The notes beneath the pieces are model-generated. The model had not been told where the DNA came from and did no database searches. It was given only the letters and a program-made list of their open reading frames with translations. Below are positions 54,776 through 63,190 of a stretch of 64,000 bases of DNA, piece after piece. Position numbers and translations under genes: made by a program. The DNA comes from Saprospiraceae bacterium (GTDB lineage Bacteria; Bacteroidota; Bacteroidia; Chitinophagales; Saprospiraceae): contig JAHDES010000008.1 in the NCBI GenBank assembly GCA_020628645.1, forward strand, positions 74,607 to 138,606, written 5' to 3'. Within the stretch, counting starts at the first letter, position 1. Each line of letters opens with the position of its first letter.

Positions 54776-56122
54776 TTAGCTTTTCAAAAAAGCAAACACT
54801 TGATTCCAAGAGCGTTTTTTCTTGAGTGAAAGTCGTTGACCAGTTTGTTGTTCATAAATTTTAAGAACATCGGCTTCATACTCCTCATAAAACTCAGGAT
54901 CAAAATTTGCCAAACTTAAATCTTGTAAAACAGTTTCAACAGAAGTTTTTTGAGCCAGCCATTTTTCACAGACTTCATGGCGATAACGAACGCCCATTAA
55001 ATTGAAACCAAGAATGGTGTTATCCTCTTTATCATAAATGATACGAATACTTTTCTTTCCATCTTCATGCTCCCAATAAATAGACTGATGATGTTCTGGT
55101 GGGCGAGCTAAAACAGTACCATAAACCTGATATTCAATATCCAAGAATTTAGCCGAATTAAACCAAATACCGGGATCATAAGCGATTCGTTTTTTACAGA
55201 TAGAATATGCCAAAGTTTCGCCCATCATTCGTCCTGTATACCAAATGGCTTCTATGGGACGACGCCCCTCTAAAGGCTCGCGCTGCTGCGCACAATCACC
55301 AATCGCATAGACATCCCTTGCACTCGTTTCTAAAAATTCATTCACTAAGATGCCACGAGCCGTTTCGATGCCTGACTCTTCTAAGAATTTAATATTCGGC
55401 GATACCCCTGCAGTTAAACCTACATATTGGCAATCTATTCGTTCTCCTTTATTGGTAATAACTGCACAAGCATTTCCAGAGCCATCATCTATAATTTCTT
55501 TTAATTCTGTTTCTAAACGAAGATCAAAGCCATGTTCTAAAATATGTCGATTAATCATGGCAGATTCTTCTTGAGGTAAAACCGCATTCCAATAGCTGGT
55601 TTCTCGAACCAAAAAAGTCACAGGAATATGCCGCGAATGGAACATTTCTGCCATTTCAATACCAATCAAACCACCACCTACAATAACTGCTCGTTGTATA
55701 CCATTATTCGCACTTGCTGCTTCCATCGCCTCTAAATCTTGAAAATGATATAAACCTCCGACTCGATTTAAATCTTGACCAGGCCATCCAAATTTATTGG
55801 GTTTTGAACCACAGGCAATGATGAGTTTATCATAAGTCATACTTTCGCCTGTATGGCTAAAATGAAGTTGTTTATTGGACGTATCTATTCTTTCAACATA
55901 AGCTTTTTTGAGATCAATACGATTTTTTTCCCAAAACCAAGGCTCATAAGGTTGGGTATCCTCAAAACGCATATGACCCATATAAATATACATCAGCGCG
56001 GTTCGTGAGAAGAAATAATCGGTCTCAGAAGAGATAAGAGTAATTTTATGATTGCTTAGTTTTCGAATAAAACGAGCTGCTGTTACGCCACTTATTCCAT
56101 TTCCAATGATAGCTACATGCAT
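54776..56122 (-). CDS. FAD/NAD(P)-dependent oxidoreductase
   Basis: The 448-residue protein has the two-dinucleotide-binding fold of rubredoxin/nitrite/ferredoxin reductases. The FAD motif is AIIGNGISGVTAARF at the N-terminus, the NAD(P) motif is IVGGGLIGIEMAEMF in the middle, and the final FAD motif is DVYAIGDCA. An RTALMYIYMG segment and a C-terminal extension with WYTGRMMGETLAY follow the family pattern. No iron-sulfur or heme cluster motif is visible. Because it precedes a membrane iron-sulfur protein, a shared electron-transfer route is plausible. A GTG one codon earlier is possible, but the ATG at 56122 gives a standard start. Its stop overlaps the MITE-like element's flank. Confidence 0.88.
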   Translation of the reverse strand: MHVAIIGNGISGVTAARFIRKLSNHKITLISSETDYFFSRTALMYIYMGHMRFEDTQPYEPWFWEKNRIDLKKAYVERIDTSNKQLHFSHTGESMTYDKLIIACGSKPNKFGWPGQDLNRVGGLYHFQDLEAMEAASANNGIQRAVIVGGGLIGIEMAEMFHSRHIPVTFLVRETSYWNAVLPQEESAMINRHILEHGFDLRLETELKEIIDDGSGNACAVITNKGERIDCQYVGLTAGVSPNIKFLEESGIETARGILVNEFLETSARDVYAIGDCAQQREPLEGRRPIEAIWYTGRMMGETLAYSICKKRIAYDPGIWFNSAKFLDIEYQVYGTVLARPPEHHQSIYWEHEDGKKSIRIIYDKEDNTILGFNLMGVRYRHEVCEKWLAQKTSVETVLQDLSLANFDPEFYEEYEADVLKIYEQQTGQRLSLKKKRSWNQVFAFLKS

Positions 56123-56256
56123 CACTTGATCTTTTGATGAAGAGGAAAATTACAAAATCTGTTCTATAAATTGCGAATGCAAATAGAATAATTTAGACGG
56201 AAAAGAGTAAGGATGTCTTAACTAAGACAAGGAATGGAATAGTTGGGTGAATCTGT

Positions 56257-57381
56257 TTACTTTCTCTTTAGCTCCTTGATTACTACTTTATTAAAATTTC
56301 GTTTGCTTATTTGTGCGACCTCTTTAATTGCCCTGAAAAAATCTTCATCTGTCGTGCCTGAGGCTATTACTTGCATAACTCCTGCCATTCCATTTTCACG
56401 TTCTATTTTACGCATAATAACCGCAGCGACAGGCATCTTGGTAGGAATAGGACTTTTCATAATTCTATTTTTTTCAAAGATTTCTAAAGGAGTCGCATCA
56501 TTTTGAGCCAAAAATTCGCGTAGGAAAGTATAATTATCTTCTGTAGAAAAGCCCCAGTAATCGGTCCTATTTATATTAAAGCCTTCTTCTGCCACCCAAT
56601 TACGAGCTGTACTTGGGAGTTGAAGTCCAAAATAGTAATGCGTTAAATCATGATTGTATTCATCCTTATTAGTACCTGAAATGAAAAAATTAGCACTGGA
56701 AAGGGTTACGCATCCTCTCTTCATTCCATTAATATCAATGTGATAATCAACCCCAAGTAATTGATAGACTTCCTGTAAATCTCTGCAATTGTAATAATGC
56801 ATGCGATAAGGAACAATCCTGAATAAGGAAGCTAAATATTCATTATGTGTTGCAAAACTAAGGGCTTCTTCTTCATTGATTGCTCCTTTATAATGAAATT
56901 CCACATCTTTTAGTTGCTTGGTATTCCAATTAGAAGTATAAAATTCAAAAGGATTTAAAAATTGAAAGCTGTTATTTATCTGTTTTACCAAAAGCGTTAC
57001 TTTTGCTTTTTCTTCAATTACTTTCTCATGATTTCCAATAAAGGATAAGCTAACTAGAAAAGTATTTTCAGCCTGTTTGACAAAATTAATAAGATGAGGT
57101 TTATAATAATTGGAGTCCTGTAGTTCAGCGTTTAATTCAATGAATTTAAGTTCATCAAAAATGTCTTTATAATTCAAATAATTGCTAGGATCAATGAGAT
57201 TTGAAGTGGATAAATCTGTATCTTTTAATAGTAAAAAGGAATTTAAATCTTTTAGAAATTGAGTTTTAGTAGATTCCTCTAGACGAATACTTATTCTATC
57301 AGAAAGAATAACATTCCCCGTTTTTTGTTGAGCAAACAAACAAATAGGGAACAAGCAGAGCAGTAAAATTATCTTGGGCAT
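56257..57381 (-). CDS. Exported zincin-like protein with altered HDxxH motif
   Basis: The 374-residue protein has a signal peptide (cleaved after about residue 18, CLFAQ). The C-terminal half contains H244-D245-L-T-H248 followed by an EEG pair (265-267), the spacing of gluzincin metallopeptidases in which the first motif is normally HExxH. The catalytic glutamate is thus replaced by aspartate, so activity is doubtful. The N-terminal half is helical and unrecognised. A Bacteroidota-specific family of secreted peptidase-like proteins seems likely. It stands between the FAD oxidoreductase and the DUF4846 gene, all on the minus strand. Confidence 0.6.
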   Translation of the reverse strand: MPKIILLLCLFPICLFAQQKTGNVILSDRISIRLEESTKTQFLKDLNSFLLLKDTDLSTSNLIDPSNYLNYKDIFDELKFIELNAELQDSNYYKPHLINFVKQAENTFLVSLSFIGNHEKVIEEKAKVTLLVKQINNSFQFLNPFEFYTSNWNTKQLKDVEFHYKGAINEEEALSFATHNEYLASLFRIVPYRMHYYNCRDLQEVYQLLGVDYHIDINGMKRGCVTLSSANFFISGTNKDEYNHDLTHYYFGLQLPSTARNWVAEEGFNINRTDYWGFSTEDNYTFLREFLAQNDATPLEIFEKNRIMKSPIPTKMPVAAVIMRKIERENGMAGVMQVIASGTTDEDFFRAIKEVAQISKRNFNKVVIKELKRK

Positions 57382-57465
57382 ACTTTTTTTGATAAAATTA
57401 AAGCTCTTTTGTAAAGAATGTCGCTATTGAAAAAGCGTTAACAAGTCATTAGGAATATTCCTTTT

Positions 57466-58320
57466 TCAAAAACGCTTTAAATGATCGACGCGCCCAGTCC
57501 ATTCTGGCGTTTGTAATATTGCTCCGAAATCGGTACTGTACCAAGGACTCCCATCTTTAGAAGCTGGATTTTGTAAAATATGGATACTTTGCGCAGGCAT
57601 ATAACTTTGCGCCAGCATAAAATAAGTCGCACCCGTTTGTTCATCTTTAGCCAGATCTACAACGATGACAGCATGCCCTGGACTACCACCTTGTATAAAT
57701 ACATCTCCAATTTGTAAATCATCTATAGAGACAGGACGAAGTTCTTTTTCTAAAGAAAGCGTCCCTGCATAAATATAAACATTGGTCAACCAAGCTCGAA
57801 AATTTTTATAGGAATGTGCTGCTGTAGCGTTTTTTTGCCAATGTACTTTATTGCCATCGACAATTGGTCGATACCCCGCTCGCCATTTATTATAAGTCGA
57901 TAAAAAACCACTCGTATAATGAAATTGAAGGGTATCAAAATCTTCTTGTTCATATAAATACTCCGCACGTAATCGCATGATGGCATCCGCGCATTGTTGT
58001 AGATCTCGTTTACCTACATCTAAATCAACTACAGCGGAATAAACGCCGCGATTCGGTTTTTTACTACCATTATAATATAAAACAGGACTGCCAATGGGTT
58101 TTAATGGCAATTCTTGCAAATAAGCTGCAAATGAATTTAGTGTGGCTTTAAAACGTGTTGCTCCTTTTGGAGTTTTGAAACGTGTAGCAATCGTATTCCC
58201 TGTTGAGAGTTCATAAGAAGATTGTTCAACAAAAGACGTAGAGTGGTTTATTTCTTGAGAAGTCGAGTTTTTACAAGCAAGAAATAGAGCTAATACAAGT
58301 AGAATATAATAAGTTTTCAT
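57466..58320 (-). CDS. DUF4846-family lipoprotein
   Basis: The 284 residues start with a lipoprotein signal (LLVLALFLACKN, lipid on C16). The rest matches DUF4846 along its length: TRFKTPKGATRF, GSPVLYYNGSKKPN, AVVDLDVGKRDLQQCADA, RLRAEYLYEQ and the C-terminal IGDVFIQGGSPGHAVIVVD. The GH of the last segment and the preceding domain order recall NlpC/P60-like hydrolases, but no clear catalytic cysteine is visible, so the activity is unknown. The gene is 84 bases upstream of the zincin-like gene and is divergent from the sigma factor. Confidence 0.85.
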   Translation of the reverse strand: MKTYYILLVLALFLACKNSTSQEINHSTSFVEQSSYELSTGNTIATRFKTPKGATRFKATLNSFAAYLQELPLKPIGSPVLYYNGSKKPNRGVYSAVVDLDVGKRDLQQCADAIMRLRAEYLYEQEDFDTLQFHYTSGFLSTYNKWRAGYRPIVDGNKVHWQKNATAAHSYKNFRAWLTNVYIYAGTLSLEKELRPVSIDDLQIGDVFIQGGSPGHAVIVVDLAKDEQTGATYFMLAQSYMPAQSIHILQNPASKDGSPWYSTDFGAILQTPEWTGRVDHLKRF

Positions 58321-58499
58321 ACCTGTTTAAACAAAAAGGAGGTCGATTTTATTGTTTTCAAAAAATATTGAAAATTTAATAAATTTTATTATGGTTTAAA
58401 TATAATATATAAATCGCTGTAAAACAGTTTGTAAAATGATTTTTATTTGTGTTTTAGCGCAAAATGTCAAAAAATATTAGTAAAATATTGCTAGAAAAT

Positions 58500-58530
58500 T
58501 TTGTTTTTGTTTAATTATGGAGTAAATTTG
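58500..58530 (+). promoter_or_regulatory. Consensus promoter of the ECF sigma factor gene
   Basis: TTTG (58500-58503), a 19-base spacer and TAAATTTG (58523-58530) are the cleanest promoter in the window. Transcription would start near 58537, about 47 bases before the ATG. Confidence 0.75.
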
Positions 58531-58583
58531 ATTAAACAAAATAAACATGGACACACATTATCGTTAAACAAAAGCCATTTATC

Positions 58584-59135
58584 ATGTCTACAATTGAATT
58601 TAATGATCGATTTAATCAAATGACTGCCCTCTTACATTCATTTGCCTATAATTTGACGAAAAATGTGGAGGATGCCAGAGATTTGTACCAAGAAACCGCT
58701 TATCGGGCGATTACTAATAGAGAAAAGTTTAGAGCAGGCACGAATTTCAAAGCGTGGTTGTTCACTATAATGAAAAATATTTTTATTAACAACTATCGCA
58801 AAAAAGTAAAATCCAACACCATAATGGATTCTACTGATAATCTCTATTACATCAACTCGGGTAGTATTGCAATCAGTAATAGTGCTGAAACGAATATCAT
58901 GATGAAAGAATTAACTCGTATGATTGATGGCTTGGAGGATGGCATTCGTATTCCATTCTTAATGCATTATCAAGGCTATAAATATCAAGAAATTGCAGAT
59001 GATTTAGACTTACCTTTGGGTACAGTAAAAAGTCGCATTTTCTTTGCACGAAAAGAATTAAAAGAATTAATAGACCGACGTTATGACGGAATGTCGAAAA
59101 TCCGTTCTAGAAAAGTGCGTTTGTCGGCTCAATAG
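58584..59135 (+). CDS. ECF-type RNA polymerase sigma factor
   Basis: The 183-residue protein has sigma region 2 (with DARDLYQETAYRAI and FKAWLFTIMKNIFIN) and region 4 (FLMHYQGYKYQEIADDLDLPLGTVKSRIFFARKEL). No anti-sigma factor gene is adjacent, and the protein ends in a basic tail. Such lone ECF factors are common in Bacteroidota and may have broad housekeeping roles. The gene has its own consensus promoter and a strong terminator, so it is monocistronic. Confidence 0.92.
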   Translation: MSTIEFNDRFNQMTALLHSFAYNLTKNVEDARDLYQETAYRAITNREKFRAGTNFKAWLFTIMKNIFINNYRKKVKSNTIMDSTDNLYYINSGSIAISNSAETNIMMKELTRMIDGLEDGIRIPFLMHYQGYKYQEIADDLDLPLGTVKSRIFFARKELKELIDRRYDGMSKIRSRKVRLSAQ

Positions 59136-59163
59136 ATATTTGGTTAACTAATTTAAGTTTGTG

Positions 59164-59200
59164 AACGGCGATAAGAAACTTCTTATCGCCGTTTTATTTT
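59164..59200 (+). terminator. Strong intrinsic terminator after the sigma factor
   Basis: AACGGCGATAAG (59164-59175) pairs perfectly with CTTATCGCCGTT (59182-59193) over 12 bases with a 6-base loop, followed by TTATTTT. Confidence 0.85.
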
Positions 59201-59203
59201 GGG

Positions 59204-59236
59204 AAACTTCTAAAGTTTGACCAACTTTGGAAGTTT
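59204..59236. other. Second hairpin in the mutY leader
   Basis: Arms 59204-59217 and 59223-59236 pair over 14 bases with one G-U pair and a 5-base loop. No T tract follows on either strand, and the mutY ATG lies 13 bases later, so it could influence translation. Confidence 0.4.
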
Positions 59237-59249
59237 AATAAACTACAGA

Positions 59250-60323
59250 ATGAAAAGAAAGTTAGAGTTTAAATCTATTCTTCTTGATTGGTTTGCAACG
59301 AATGATCGCCCTTTACCTTGGAAAGGCGAAAAAAATCCTTATTACATTTGGTTGTCGGAGATTATTTTACAGCAAACCCGTGTGGAACAAGGCATGCCTT
59401 ATTTTATCCGTTTTAAAACAAATTACCCAACAGTAAAAGACTTAGCAGATGCTTCTGAAGATGAGGTGATGAAACTATGGGAAGGCTTAGGCTATTACTC
59501 TCGTGCCCGAAATTTACATACCACTGCAAAATATATTGCTTATGACTTAAATGGAGTTTTTCCGAAAACGCATCAAGAAATTTTAAAACTAAAAGGAGTA
59601 GGAGAGTATACTGCGGCAGCTATCGCTTCGTTTGCTTATAATCTTCCGTATGCTGTGGTAGATGGAAATGTTTATCGGGTACTTTCACGAATTTTCGGCA
59701 TAGAAACCCCCATTGATAGTACTGCTGGAAAAAAAGAATTTCGTCAATTAGCAGATGAGTTACTAGATAAAGACCAAGCAGGAATCTACAATCAAGCCAT
59801 CATGGATTTTGGAGCAACGCATTGTACGCCCAAATTGCCCAAATGTGAAAGTTGTCCTTTTCAAACCCATTGCAAAGCTTATCATGAGAATACTATTTCT
59901 TTATTGCCTATAAAAGCCAAAAAACTTAAAAAACGAACGCGTTATTTTAATTATTTAATTTTAGAAAATGGTAACTCTATTTGGCTACATAAGCGAATAG
60001 AAAAAGATATTTGGCAGAATTTATATGATTTCCCTTTGATTGAATCAACGGCTCTTTTAGACGAAGAAAAGTTGCTAGAACATAACGAATGGAAGAGTAT
60101 CTTTGAAGATGTATCACCAACCTTTGTTCGAAAATCAAAAGTATTTCAACAACAATTGAGTCATCAAAAAATCATTGCAGTTTTTTGGAAATTTCAATTC
60201 GAGGGGACAATTACCCATAAAAAAGATTCCTATTTTCTAACAAATCATGAAAACTTGGCTAAATTTGCCTTCCCTAAAATTATTGATTGGTATTTACAAG
60301 ATAATTCCTTAATTTTATTTTAA
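59250..60323 (+). CDS. mutY: A/G-specific adenine DNA glycosylase
   Basis: The enzyme removes adenine mispaired with 8-oxoguanine. From the ATG at 59250 the 357 residues carry the catalytic E37 (SEIILQQTRVEQG) and D137 (AVVDGNVYRVL), numbers that match E. coli MutY and support this start. The helix-hairpin-helix (LKGVGEYTAAAIASFAY), the 4Fe-4S loop C-x6-C-x2-C-x5-C near residue 191 and a C-terminal NUDIX-like 8-oxoG recognition domain are all present. A TTG at 59217 would add 11 residues overlapping a hairpin. The gene opens the mutY-ssb-gldE-gldD run. Confidence 0.95.
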   Translation: MKRKLEFKSILLDWFATNDRPLPWKGEKNPYYIWLSEIILQQTRVEQGMPYFIRFKTNYPTVKDLADASEDEVMKLWEGLGYYSRARNLHTTAKYIAYDLNGVFPKTHQEILKLKGVGEYTAAAIASFAYNLPYAVVDGNVYRVLSRIFGIETPIDSTAGKKEFRQLADELLDKDQAGIYNQAIMDFGATHCTPKLPKCESCPFQTHCKAYHENTISLLPIKAKKLKKRTRYFNYLILENGNSIWLHKRIEKDIWQNLYDFPLIESTALLDEEKLLEHNEWKSIFEDVSPTFVRKSKVFQQQLSHQKIIAVFWKFQFEGTITHKKDSYFLTNHENLAKFAFPKIIDWYLQDNSLILF

Positions 60324-60360
60324 GACTTGTCCAAAAACAAGTACTAATCTACCTAGCACT

Positions 60361-60383
60361 ACACAATCTTAATTGTGTAATTT
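60361..60383 (+). terminator. Short hairpin after mutY
   Basis: ACACAAT and ATTGTGT (60361-60378) pair over 7 bases with a 4-base loop, followed by AATTTTA. It is weak and may allow read-through into ssb. Confidence 0.35.
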
Positions 60384-60397
60384 TAAAACATAAACAG

Positions 60398-60877
60398 ATG
60401 TTAAATCGAGTAACCTTAATTGGTAATTTAGGACGTGACCCTGAAGTCCGTCGTCTAGAAAGTGGTGTGGCTGTGGCAAAATTCTCAGTAGCCACCAACG
60501 AAAGCTATAAAGATAAAGCTGGTGAATGGCAACAGAAAACAGAATGGCATGATGTCGTATGCTGGAGAGCATTGGCAGATCGTGCCGAGCAACAGCTCAA
60601 AAAAGGAGGTATGGTTTACTTAGAAGGAAAATTGACCCATCGCAAATACCAAGATAAAGATGGGAATGACCGATATATTACGGAAGTAGTAGCTGCTATG
60701 TTCCGTTCCTTAGACAAGCGAGAAAGCTCTGGATCGTATGGCTCACCAATGCCAACTGCTGCAGACGCACCTCCTAATGTAGCCACTTCTAGCAATCAAC
60801 AAACTGCTCCTACTGCTCCTACTGCTCCTGTAAGCGAGAAAGTAGTAGATGCAGCTGATGATGATTTGCCTTTCTAA
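60398..60877 (+). CDS. ssb: Single-stranded DNA-binding protein
   Basis: The 159-residue protein contains an N-terminal OB fold (MLNRVTLIGNLGRDPEVR, then WHDVVCWRALADRAEQQLKKG and VYLEGKLTHRKY), a flexible Pro/Thr/Ala linker, and the acidic tip DDDLPF that recruits repair and replication proteins. Its length and tip are typical of bacterial SSB. It is co-directional with mutY and gldE. In many Bacteroidota the same order mutY-ssb-gldE-gldD is conserved, which supports all four calls. Confidence 0.95.
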   Translation: MLNRVTLIGNLGRDPEVRRLESGVAVAKFSVATNESYKDKAGEWQQKTEWHDVVCWRALADRAEQQLKKGGMVYLEGKLTHRKYQDKDGNDRYITEVVAAMFRSLDKRESSGSYGSPMPTAADAPPNVATSSNQQTAPTAPTAPVSEKVVDAADDDLPF

Positions 60878-60883
60878 TACAGC

Positions 60884-60934
60884 TAGTCAAATATGGGGCT
60901 ATGCAACAATAAATCATAGCCCCACGTTTGACTA
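60884..60934. terminator. Long hairpin between ssb and gldE
   Basis: Arms 60884-60903 and 60915-60934 pair over 20 bases with one G-U pair and one mismatch; the inner part is GC-rich (GGGGCTATG / CATAGCCCC). Only a weak T-rich stretch follows the inner stem, so it may be a partial terminator or a structured leader for gldE. Confidence 0.5.
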
Positions 60935-60960
60935 AACAGCTAAACCACTAGACCGAATCC

Positions 60961-62385
60961 TTGGAATCAGAACCTGATCTTTTTTTACTGGACTCCATTT
61001 TTTTGGCAGCATTCTCTGTTAGTACCTTGCTTGCAATCGTACTGGTTATTCTGCTTTTGGCAGCTTCTGCACTTATCTCTAGCTCAGAAGTAGCATTCTT
61101 TTCTTTAACACCTAATGACTTCAAAGATTTAGAAGAAGAAAATTCAGCATCTTCCAATCGAATTATTCAACTCAAGGATAAACCACGTAGACTTCTTGCT
61201 ACCATTCTCATCAGCAATAATTTTATTAATGTAGCTATTGCTTTGGTCTTAGATTTTATTTTTCGACAATTTATAACAGAAGCAATGACGGATGCATGGG
61301 CAGAATCAATTTGCTCGTTGATGACATTTTTAGATGCAGCTTGGGTAAGTTCAGCCATTCATTTTGCGATTACGGTCGGTGCTGTTACTTTTTTATTGGT
61401 CTTATTTGGGGAGGTAATGCCTAAAGTTTATGCCAAGGTAAATAATGTTTATCTTGCCAAATTAATGTCAGGGACGCTTTTGATACTAATGCGTATTTTT
61501 AATCCGTTTAGTAGTTTGTTAGTCAATGGGACAAGTATTATTGAAAATAGACTTGCAAGTCGTTCTCAAAATGGAAATCAAGCAAGTCGAGAAGATATTG
61601 ATAAAGCTATTGACTTAACCGTAAAAGATCAAAAACACGCGAAAGAAGATAGTGATATTTTAAAAGGAATTGTAAAATTTGGAGATGTTGCCGTTAAGCA
61701 AATTATGCGTTCTAGAGTGGATGTAATGGCTGTAGATTTTAAAGCGAGCTATAAAGAACTCATCAAACTTATTAAAGAGTCGGGCTATTCTCGGATTCCC
61801 GTATACGATGAAGATTTTGATCATGTAACTGGCATTTTGTATGTCAAAGACTTATTAGGTCATTTACAAGAAGGAGAAGATTTTGAGTGGCAAGAATTGA
61901 TTCGAACCAATGTGTTTTATGTGCCAGAGGCCAAAAAAATTGATGATCTACTCCGAGAATTTCAACAGCAACGACTTCATCTAGCAATTGTGGTTGATGA
62001 ATATGGAGGTAGCGCGGGTATTGTGACTTTGGAAGATATCATGGAAGAAATTATCGGTGATATTCGAGATGAATTTGATGATGAAGTCGAAGTCGATTAT
62101 CGAAAAATAGATGATTATAACTATATCTTTGAAGGAAAAACCCTCATCAATGATGTTTGCCGAGTAATCGGTATGGATACAACAACTTTTGATGCTGTCC
62201 GTGGAGATTCCGATTCATTGGCTGGATTAGTTTTAGAACTAAAAGGACAAATTCCTAAAAAAGGAATAGAAGTAGATTGGGAAGATTTCGGTTTTAAAGT
62301 TGTTGCTGTCAATAAACGCCGAATCGAAGAAATCCGTATCACACTACCTCAAAATATAGAACGACGCTTAAGCGATCATGCTTAA
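60961..62385 (+). CDS. gldE: Gliding motility-associated protein GldE (CNNM/CorC type)
   Basis: The 474-residue membrane protein has a DUF21 domain with about four membrane segments (SALISSSEVAFFSL near residue 40), a tandem CBS pair (IMRSRVDVMAVDF and AIVVDEYGGSAGIVTLED) and a C-terminal CorC/HlyC domain. Members of the group regulate cation transport; GldE supports gliding, apparently through GldD. No ATG start is available: a stop codon lies just upstream and the next in-frame ATG is far inside the first domain, so the TTG at 60961 must start it. The gene precedes gldD, the conserved order. Confidence 0.92.
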   Translation: MESEPDLFLLDSIFLAAFSVSTLLAIVLVILLLAASALISSSEVAFFSLTPNDFKDLEEENSASSNRIIQLKDKPRRLLATILISNNFINVAIALVLDFIFRQFITEAMTDAWAESICSLMTFLDAAWVSSAIHFAITVGAVTFLLVLFGEVMPKVYAKVNNVYLAKLMSGTLLILMRIFNPFSSLLVNGTSIIENRLASRSQNGNQASREDIDKAIDLTVKDQKHAKEDSDILKGIVKFGDVAVKQIMRSRVDVMAVDFKASYKELIKLIKESGYSRIPVYDEDFDHVTGILYVKDLLGHLQEGEDFEWQELIRTNVFYVPEAKKIDDLLREFQQQRLHLAIVVDEYGGSAGIVTLEDIMEEIIGDIRDEFDDEVEVDYRKIDDYNYIFEGKTLINDVCRVIGMDTTTFDAVRGDSDSLAGLVLELKGQIPKKGIEVDWEDFGFKVVAVNKRRIEEIRITLPQNIERRLSDHA

Positions 62386-62391
62386 TTTTTA

Positions 62392-62424
62392 TCGTGCTGC
62401 CGACCCTAAGTCGTCGCACGATTA
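62392..62424 (+). repeat. REP-like palindrome, copy 2
   Basis: The 33-base imperfect palindrome (TCGTGCTGCCGAC, then TAAGTCGTCGCACGATTA) lies between gldE and gldD. It matches the copies at 54577 and, on the opposite strand, at 24311. Confidence 0.55.
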
Positions 62425-62442
62425 TTTAAATAAATTTCAATT

Positions 62443-63051
62443 TTGAAAAAAAAGAGTTTTTTAAATTTAGGTGTTCTTTTGTGCCTTATAACATTATTTA
62501 TTTCCTGCCAAGATGAAATTATTTATTCGCCCAAGCCACGTGCTTACCCCAAAATTGATTTCCCAGACAAATCGTATGCCCAATTTGATAAAAATTATTG
62601 CCAATTTACCTTCGAACAACCTACTTATGCCGAAGTAATTCAAGACAAAGATTTTTTTGGCGAACGCCCACAAGATCCCTGCTGGTTTGATTTATATATC
62701 AAAAGCTTAAATGCAAAAATTCACTGTAGTTATATTCCCATAGATCGAGAAAACCCTTTTGATGAACTAGTCAAAGATGCGTTTACGCTTGTCAATAAAC
62801 ATAATATCAAGGCAGATTATATTGATGAAATCCCTATTAAAAAGGAAAATCAAGTCAGTGGATTTGTATTTGATATTGAGGGAGCAGTTGCCTCTCCCTT
62901 TCAGTTTTATCTCACGGATAGTACAAACCACTTCTTACGCGCTTCGCTCTACATCGAAGCCCAAGCCCGCCCCGATTCGCTTGCCCCCATTTACGAATTT
63001 ATAAAAACCGATATGATGCACATGGTGAATACCTTTGAGTGGAAAGAATGA
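62443..63051 (+). CDS. gldD: Gliding motility lipoprotein GldD
   Basis: The 202-residue protein has a lipoprotein signal (lipid on C22, LFISCQDE) and the GldD domain, with YSPKPRAYPKIDFPDKSY, the CQFTFEQPTYAEV segment and WFDLYIKSLNAKIHCSY. In Flavobacterium, GldD is required for gliding and T9SS function. The start is TTG (62443): a stop lies in frame nine bases before it and no ATG is close by. It ends the mutY-ssb-gldE-gldD block; the REP-like palindrome lies between it and gldE. Confidence 0.92.
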   Translation: MKKKSFLNLGVLLCLITLFISCQDEIIYSPKPRAYPKIDFPDKSYAQFDKNYCQFTFEQPTYAEVIQDKDFFGERPQDPCWFDLYIKSLNAKIHCSYIPIDRENPFDELVKDAFTLVNKHNIKADYIDEIPIKKENQVSGFVFDIEGAVASPFQFYLTDSTNHFLRASLYIEAQARPDSLAPIYEFIKTDMMHMVNTFEWKE

Positions 63052-63080
63052 AAATGAAGTGTTAAAATTGTATACAGGTA

Positions 63081-63111
63081 TTGGTTGTATAGAAATTTAC
63101 TATTATATTTG
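63081..63111 (+). promoter_or_regulatory. Consensus promoter of the terminal lipoprotein gene
   Basis: TTG (63081-63083), a 20-base spacer and TATATTTG (63104-63111) match the consensus. The leader from the expected start near 63118 to the ATG at 63344 is more than 220 bases and contains a tandem repeat. Confidence 0.6.
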
Positions 63112-63150
63112 CCATAGCACACAAAAAATAAAAAAATATAAAAGAGTTTC

Positions 63151-63190
63151 ACAAAATCTCACAAAATCTCACAAAATCTCACAAAATCTC
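63151..63190 (+). repeat. Four tandem copies of a 10-bp unit
   Basis: ACAAAATCTC occurs four times without spacers inside the leader of the terminal lipoprotein gene. Copy number could vary by slippage. It is not a CRISPR array because there are no spacers. Confidence 0.85.

Noticed and set aside
63151..63190. CRISPR array
   Set aside because: The four 10-bp units are directly adjacent with no spacers, and no cas gene is present.
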